NCBI GenBank assembly: GCA_021850375.1
Contig: JAJZLZ010000032.1
Location: forward strand, 1-8,773
Length of the DNA stretch: 8,773 nucleotides
Origin: Microcaldota archaeon
Lineage (GTDB): Archaea > Micrarchaeota > Micrarchaeia > Micrarchaeales > Micrarchaeaceae
Direction of reading: 5' to 3'
Both the position numbers and the translations under genes were made by a program. The notes below the pieces were generated by a model. That model saw only the letters and a list, made by a program, of their open reading frames with translations. It was not told the DNA's origin and did not search any database. Every line of letters starts with the position of its first letter. Within the stretch, counting starts at the first letter, position 1. Shown here piece by piece: positions 5,321 through 8,773 of this stretch.

Positions 5321-5339
5321 TCATATTTTGGTGTTTAAT

Positions 5340-7496
5340 TTGACAGAAGGCATTGAGCTAACGGTCGCAAGTGCGCTTGTAACAGACGATGGAAGAGGCA
5401 TTGCAAGGATAGACTCAAAGGCAAGGAAGCAGCTCAATTTGATATCAGGGGATGTTGTCGAGATAAAGGGCAGAAAGAAGACAACAGCTGCCATAGTCTG
5501 GCAAGCCCATCAGCAAGATGAAGGGTTAGATTTCATAAGAATAGACGGATGGATAAGGCAGAATATAGGAGTCGGCATAGGAGATCGGGTCTTTGTCACC
5601 AAAGCGGATGTCAAGGGCGCAGCGAAGATAGTTCTAGCTCCCCCGCCTAATCAGAGAACTCCAATCAGTCCTGATTTCAACGAATATGCAAAGAGCAAGC
5701 TTGAAGACAAGCCTCTTGTTAAGGGGGACATTGTTCCGATTGCGATGTTTGGCTATGCGTTTAACTTCATAGTAGTGCAGGTGGTGCCTCACGGCGTCGT
5801 GCGCGTAACGCGCGATACGGATGTGGTTGTTAAAAGCGAGCCTGTTTCAGATTCTATGATAAAGGTCAGCGAAGTGCACTATGAGGACATCGGCGGGCTC
5901 AAGAATGAAATATCTAAAATTCGCGAGATGGTCGAGCTGCCAATACGCTACCCAGAGCTATTTGAGCGCCTTGGCATAGAGCCTCCAAAAGGCGTATTGC
6001 TATATGGATCTCCCGGAACGGGAAAAACTCTACTCGCAAAGGCTGTTGCAAATGAGAGCGAGGCGCATTTCATATACATCTCAGGGCCAGAACTTGTAAG
6101 CAAGTTCGTCGGAGAGAGCGAGGAGAGGCTGAGAGAGATATTTAATGAGGCAAAGGAGAAAGCCCCTACGATAATATTCATGGACGAGATAGATGCGATC
6201 GCGCCAAAGAGGGAGGAGGCCACAAACGAGGTAGAGCGCAGAATGGTCTCGCAGCTTTTAACGCTAATGGATGGAATGGGCACAAGGGGAAATGTCATAA
6301 TAATCGGCGCTACGAATCGGCCAAATGCCATAGATCCTGCGCTTAGGCGGCCTGGGAGATTCGACAGGGAGATAGAAATAGATGTACCAGATAGAAATTC
6401 CAGAAAGGAGATACTTCAAATACATACAAGAAATATGCCAATAGCAAAGGATGTGAAGCTAGATGAGCTGGCAAATCTAACTCATGGTTATACCGGCGCA
6501 GATATTGCTGCCCTAGCAAGGGAGGCCGCGATGGCTGAGCTAAGGCACATACTGCCAAATATTATAAACAAGAAATCCATACCAAACGAGGTTTTAATAG
6601 GCTTAAATGTAACGATGGCGGACTTTAAGGAGGCGCTCTCATTTATACAGCCAAGCGCCTTAAGGGAGGTATTTATAGAGCGGCCCAATATCCACTGGAG
6701 CGATGTCGGCGGGCTTGAGGATGTCAAAACGCAGCTAAAAGAGGCGGTAGAGCTGCCGCTTAAGAATCCCAAGGCCTTTGAGGATATAGGGATTAGGCCG
6801 GTCAAGGGCGTTCTGCTCGTTGGCGCTCCTGGCGTCGGAAAGACTCTACTCGCAAAGGCGGTCGCCACGGAGAGAGAATCCAATTTCATATCTGTAAAAG
6901 GCCCTGAGATGTTAAACAAGTTCGTCGGAGAGAGCGAGAAGGCGGTGCGCGAACTGTTCCGCAAGGCGAAGATGGCTGCGCCGTGCATAATATTTATAGA
7001 CGAAATAGACTCAATAGCGCCGACAAGGAACGGAGATTTCAACGATTCCATGGTAACCGAGCGGATAGTGGACACATTGCTTACCGAAATAGACGGCATG
7101 CAGGAGAGCAAGAACGTATTCATACTGGCGGCGACAAATCGGCCGGATGTAATAGACCCTGCTCTATTGAGGCCGGGCAGGTTCGACAAGATAATAGAAA
7201 TACCAATGCCTGATGAGCAATCAAGGCTTGCGATAATAAAGGTGCATACAAAGCGCATGCCTCTTGCAAAGGATGTTTCACTTGAATCCCTTGCAAAGGA
7301 CACGGAGAACTACACCGGCGCGGAGCTTGAGAATCTAATAAGGGAGGCTGGTATGAATGCGATAAGAAACCACCGCGACATGGTGACAAAAGTGGACTTC
7401 GAGCGCGCACTAGATGAGGTAAGGCCGGCGATACCAAAGGAGCTGAGCGATAGGATAAAGCGCTTTAAGGATGAGCCCGAGAATATGTATCGCTAA
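5340..7496 (+). CDS. cdc48: Cdc48/VAT-type AAA+ unfoldase (VCP-like)
   Basis: This two-ring ATPase unfolds proteins, in archaea probably feeding the 20S proteasome. Of 718 residues, the N-domain (1 to about 180) includes the family-typical DDGRGIARID near 16-25. D1 has Walker A GSPGTGKT (223-230), Walker B MDEID (281-285), NRPN sensor region (326-329) and arginine-finger segment RRPGRFD (336-342). D2 has GAPGVGKT (495-502), IDEID (553-557), NRPD (600-603) and GRFD (613-616). The last residues, Met-Tyr-Arg, fit the HbYX pattern that opens proteasome gates. I chose TTG at 5340 because GGTG (5330-5333) lies six bases before it, it matches the family N-terminus, and the longer frame from TTG 5277 would translate the promoter and hairpin. 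The usual length is 720-760, so it is slightly compact. eS6 follows after 44 bases. Confidence 0.97.
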   Translation: MTEGIELTVASALVTDDGRGIARIDSKARKQLNLISGDVVEIKGRKKTTAAIVWQAHQQDEGLDFIRIDGWIRQNIGVGIGDRVFVTKADVKGAAKIVLAPPPNQRTPISPDFNEYAKSKLEDKPLVKGDIVPIAMFGYAFNFIVVQVVPHGVVRVTRDTDVVVKSEPVSDSMIKVSEVHYEDIGGLKNEISKIREMVELPIRYPELFERLGIEPPKGVLLYGSPGTGKTLLAKAVANESEAHFIYISGPELVSKFVGESEERLREIFNEAKEKAPTIIFMDEIDAIAPKREEATNEVERRMVSQLLTLMDGMGTRGNVIIIGATNRPNAIDPALRRPGRFDREIEIDVPDRNSRKEILQIHTRNMPIAKDVKLDELANLTHGYTGADIAALAREAAMAELRHILPNIINKKSIPNEVLIGLNVTMADFKEALSFIQPSALREVFIERPNIHWSDVGGLEDVKTQLKEAVELPLKNPKAFEDIGIRPVKGVLLVGAPGVGKTLLAKAVATERESNFISVKGPEMLNKFVGESEKAVRELFRKAKMAAPCIIFIDEIDSIAPTRNGDFNDSMVTERIVDTLLTEIDGMQESKNVFILAATNRPDVIDPALLRPGRFDKIIEIPMPDEQSRLAIIKVHTKRMPLAKDVSLESLAKDTENYTGAELENLIREAGMNAIRNHRDMVTKVDFERALDEVRPAIPKELSDRIKRFKDEPENMYR

Positions 7497-7531
7497 GAAG
7501 CATTATAGTTCATTTTAAATTATGACAATTA

Positions 7532-7543
7532 GGTGATTGAATA
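7532..7543 (+). promoter_or_regulatory. Ribosome binding site that decides the eS6 start (GGTG-5-ATA)
   Basis: GGTG (7532-7535, part of AGGTGATTGA) is followed after five bases by ATA at 7541. The spacing is identical to that at the acidic gene and rps10. The preceding in-frame codon is TGA, so translation of this frame cannot begin any earlier. Confidence 0.6.
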
Positions 7544-7939
7544 AAAGCAATAGTATCTGATCCAAAGAGCAAGAGAAGCAAGAGCATCGATATTGATGCA
7601 GCAGGAGCAAGCGTATTTGTAGGAAGGCATATAGGCGAGAGCGTAGAAGGCACATCCTTAAACATGCCTGGCTACACCCTTAAGATATCCGGTGGAAGCG
7701 ACAACAGCGGATTTCCTATGGACCGCAGCGTATCTGGCGCTATAAAGACCAGTGTGCTTAGGCTGATATCAAGATCCGGCAAGAATAAGGGAATATATAA
7801 GCGCATGACAATACGTGGAAACCTAATATCATCAGATACTGCCCAGGTGAACCTTTCGATTACATCCTATGGAGATAGGAGTGTGGAGGACATATTTGGC
7901 CCAATAAAGGAGAAGAAGCCAAAGGAAGAGGGCAAATAA
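7541..7939 (+). CDS. rps6e: Ribosomal protein eS6, apparent AUA start
   Basis: eS6 is a small-subunit protein shared by archaea and eukaryotes. The 132 residues match the family from the first codon: KAIVSDPKS (2-10), GxxIGxxVEG (28-37), PGYTLKISGGSDNSGFPM (43-60) and IRGNLIS (91-97), with a Lys/Glu-rich tail. An in-frame ATG exists at 7664, but it would delete 41 conserved residues. Before the conserved KAIVSDP the only codon is ATA, preceded immediately by TGA. GGTG sits five bases before that ATA. The ATG, GTG and TTG triplets at 7522, 7534 and 7537 are in other frames and hit stops within eight codons. So either AUA is the start or the sequence has an error. It lies between cdc48 and aIF2 gamma, the latter a common archaeal neighbour. 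Confidence 0.95.
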   Translation: MKAIVSDPKSKRSKSIDIDAAGASVFVGRHIGESVEGTSLNMPGYTLKISGGSDNSGFPMDRSVSGAIKTSVLRLISRSGKNKGIYKRMTIRGNLISSDTAQVNLSITSYGDRSVEDIFGPIKEKKPKEEGK

Positions 7940-7949
7940 GGTGTGAATA

Positions 7950-8773
7950 GTGCATCAGCAAGCAATGAACCAGAGCGTACTAAACATAGGAACTCTAGGT
8001 CATATAGACCATGGCAAGACCTCGCTTACAAGGGCCATTACAAATGTTTGGACCGACAGGCACAGTGAGAGCATAAAGCGCAATATGACAATAAAATTAG
8101 GCTATGCTGATGCGATAATATATAAATGCCCAAAGTGCGAAGGGCAGCAGATGTATACAAGCTCAAAAAAATGCCCAAATTGCAAATCGGAAACGCAGCC
8201 TATAATGCGCATATCCCTGCTTGATTCGCCGGGGCACGAGACGCTAATGGCGACTGCGATAGCCGGCTCTAGCATAATAGATGCTATATTATTTGTAATA
8301 GCTGCAAACGAGCCCTGCCCTATGCAGCAGACCAAAGAGCACCTAATGATCATAAACATACTTGGCATAAAGAATGTCATAATAGTGCAGACGAAAATAG
8401 ACATTGTTGGAAAGGAGGCTGCGCTTTTACACGAGAAGCAGATACGCGAGTTTGTAAAGGGTAGCGTTATTGAGAACGCCCCTATAGTCCCTGTAATGAC
8501 AAATAAGGGGATAAATGTCGATGTGATACTTAAGATGATATCCTCAATGGAGCTTCCAAAGCGCGATTTGAAGGCGAGCCCATTGATGTATATCGTGCGC
8601 TCGTTTGATGTCAACAAGCCAGGTGACGATGCCACAAAGATAAAGGGAGGGGTTCTTGGCGGATCAATTATACGCGGCGTATTCAACCAGGGAGATAAAA
8701 TAGTGATAAAGCCCGGTATAAAGCAGGGCTCAAAGTCCAAGCGCGAGACATATGAGGCGATAAAAACTAGCAT
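7950..8773 (+). CDS. eif2g: Translation initiation factor aIF2 gamma (3' end missing)
   Basis: aIF2 gamma is the GTPase core that brings initiator Met-tRNA to the small subunit. The window holds the first 274 residues of an expected 400-415. Visible are G1 GHIDHGKTS (17-25), a switch I segment RNMTIKLGYAD (44-54; the family usually has RGxTIKLGYAD), a zinc ribbon with Cys 60, 63, 75 and 78, G3 DSPGH (92-96) and ANEPCPMQQTKEH (119-131). The start of domain 2, including MYIVRSFDVNKPG, is also present. G4 reads TKID (148-151) instead of NKxD, and the G5 position reads VMTNKGIN instead of the usual VSALxKxN. The start is GTG at 7950, with GGTG (7940-7943) six bases before it. ATG at 7965 is an alternative that loses five residues. 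The gap from eS6 is ten bases, so it is co-transcribed. Confidence 0.95.
   Translation, partial: MHQQAMNQSVLNIGTLGHIDHGKTSLTRAITNVWTDRHSESIKRNMTIKLGYADAIIYKCPKCEGQQMYTSSKKCPNCKSETQPIMRISLLDSPGHETLMATAIAGSSIIDAILFVIAANEPCPMQQTKEHLMIINILGIKNVIIVQTKIDIVGKEAALLHEKQIREFVKGSVIENAPIVPVMTNKGINVDVILKMISSMELPKRDLKASPLMYIVRSFDVNKPGDDATKIKGGVLGGSIIRGVFNQGDKIVIKPGIKQGSKSKRETYEAIKTS

Noticed and set aside
5277..5339. N-terminal extension of cdc48 from TTG 5277
   Set aside because: It would translate sequence just after the TATA box and through the perfect hairpin, has no family resemblance, and a better start with GGTG exists at 5340.
6488..7303. 271-codon open frame on the minus strand inside cdc48
   Set aside because: It lies wholly opposite a certain gene. 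Its Ser/Pro/Ala-rich composition is what the complement of conserved AAA+ codons produces.
7522..7560. eS6 read by frameshift from ATG 7522
   Set aside because: That frame stops after four codons (TGA at 7534-7536), no slippery sequence is visible, and GGTG lies downstream of this ATG rather than upstream.
8102..8773. 223-codon open frame on the minus strand at the right end
   Set aside because: It is the complement of the aIF2 gamma gene, which has unmistakable GTPase and zinc-ribbon motifs on the plus strand.

Overview
The window is archaeal chromosomal DNA. The evidence is an archaeal-type elongation factor 1A next to uS10, a two-ring Cdc48/VAT AAA+ unfoldase, the archaeal/eukaryotic ribosomal protein eS6, and a zinc-ribbon aIF2 gamma subunit. 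TATA-like boxes sit about 25-30 bases upstream of most transcription units, and a GGTG Shine-Dalgarno core lies 5-7 bases before six start codons. Very small intergenic gaps, tiny orphan genes and much non-AUG initiation would suit a reduced-genome archaeon (DPANN/ARMAN-like), but that placement is inference.

Layout: (1) 1-357 holds no confident gene. All three plus frames are open at the left edge, then comes an AT-rich stretch with a strong compound hairpin at 133-208 that looks like a structured RNA with its own TATA box. (2) 358-567 (+) is a small basic orphan protein with a double stop. (3) 684-2270 (-) is the translation pair tuf then rps10, with rps10 apparently starting at CUG. (4) 2537-4882 (-) is a block of three orphan genes, each with its own promoter: a soluble protein of about 319 aa, a 79-aa protein with two membrane segments, and a helical-repeat (LRV/HEAT-like) protein of about 302 aa. 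(5) 5092-5205 (+) is a very acidic 37-aa protein. (6) 5340-8773 (+) is a tight cluster: the Cdc48/VAT ATPase, eS6 and aIF2 gamma (cut by the window end).

The recognised genes serve translation (EF-1A, uS10, eS6, aIF2 gamma) and protein unfolding (Cdc48/VAT, whose C-terminus ends Met-Tyr-Arg and fits the proteasome-docking HbYX pattern). The most notable observations are: two ribosomal-protein genes with no in-frame AUG/GUG/UUG before the conserved N-terminus but with a well-placed GGTG before CUG (uS10) and AUA (eS6); the 133-208 RNA candidate; an 8-bp GC-rich hairpin in the Cdc48 leader; the acidic microprotein; and an aIF2 gamma with altered G4 and G5 guanine-recognition motifs. No mobile element, CRISPR array, tRNA or rRNA was seen.
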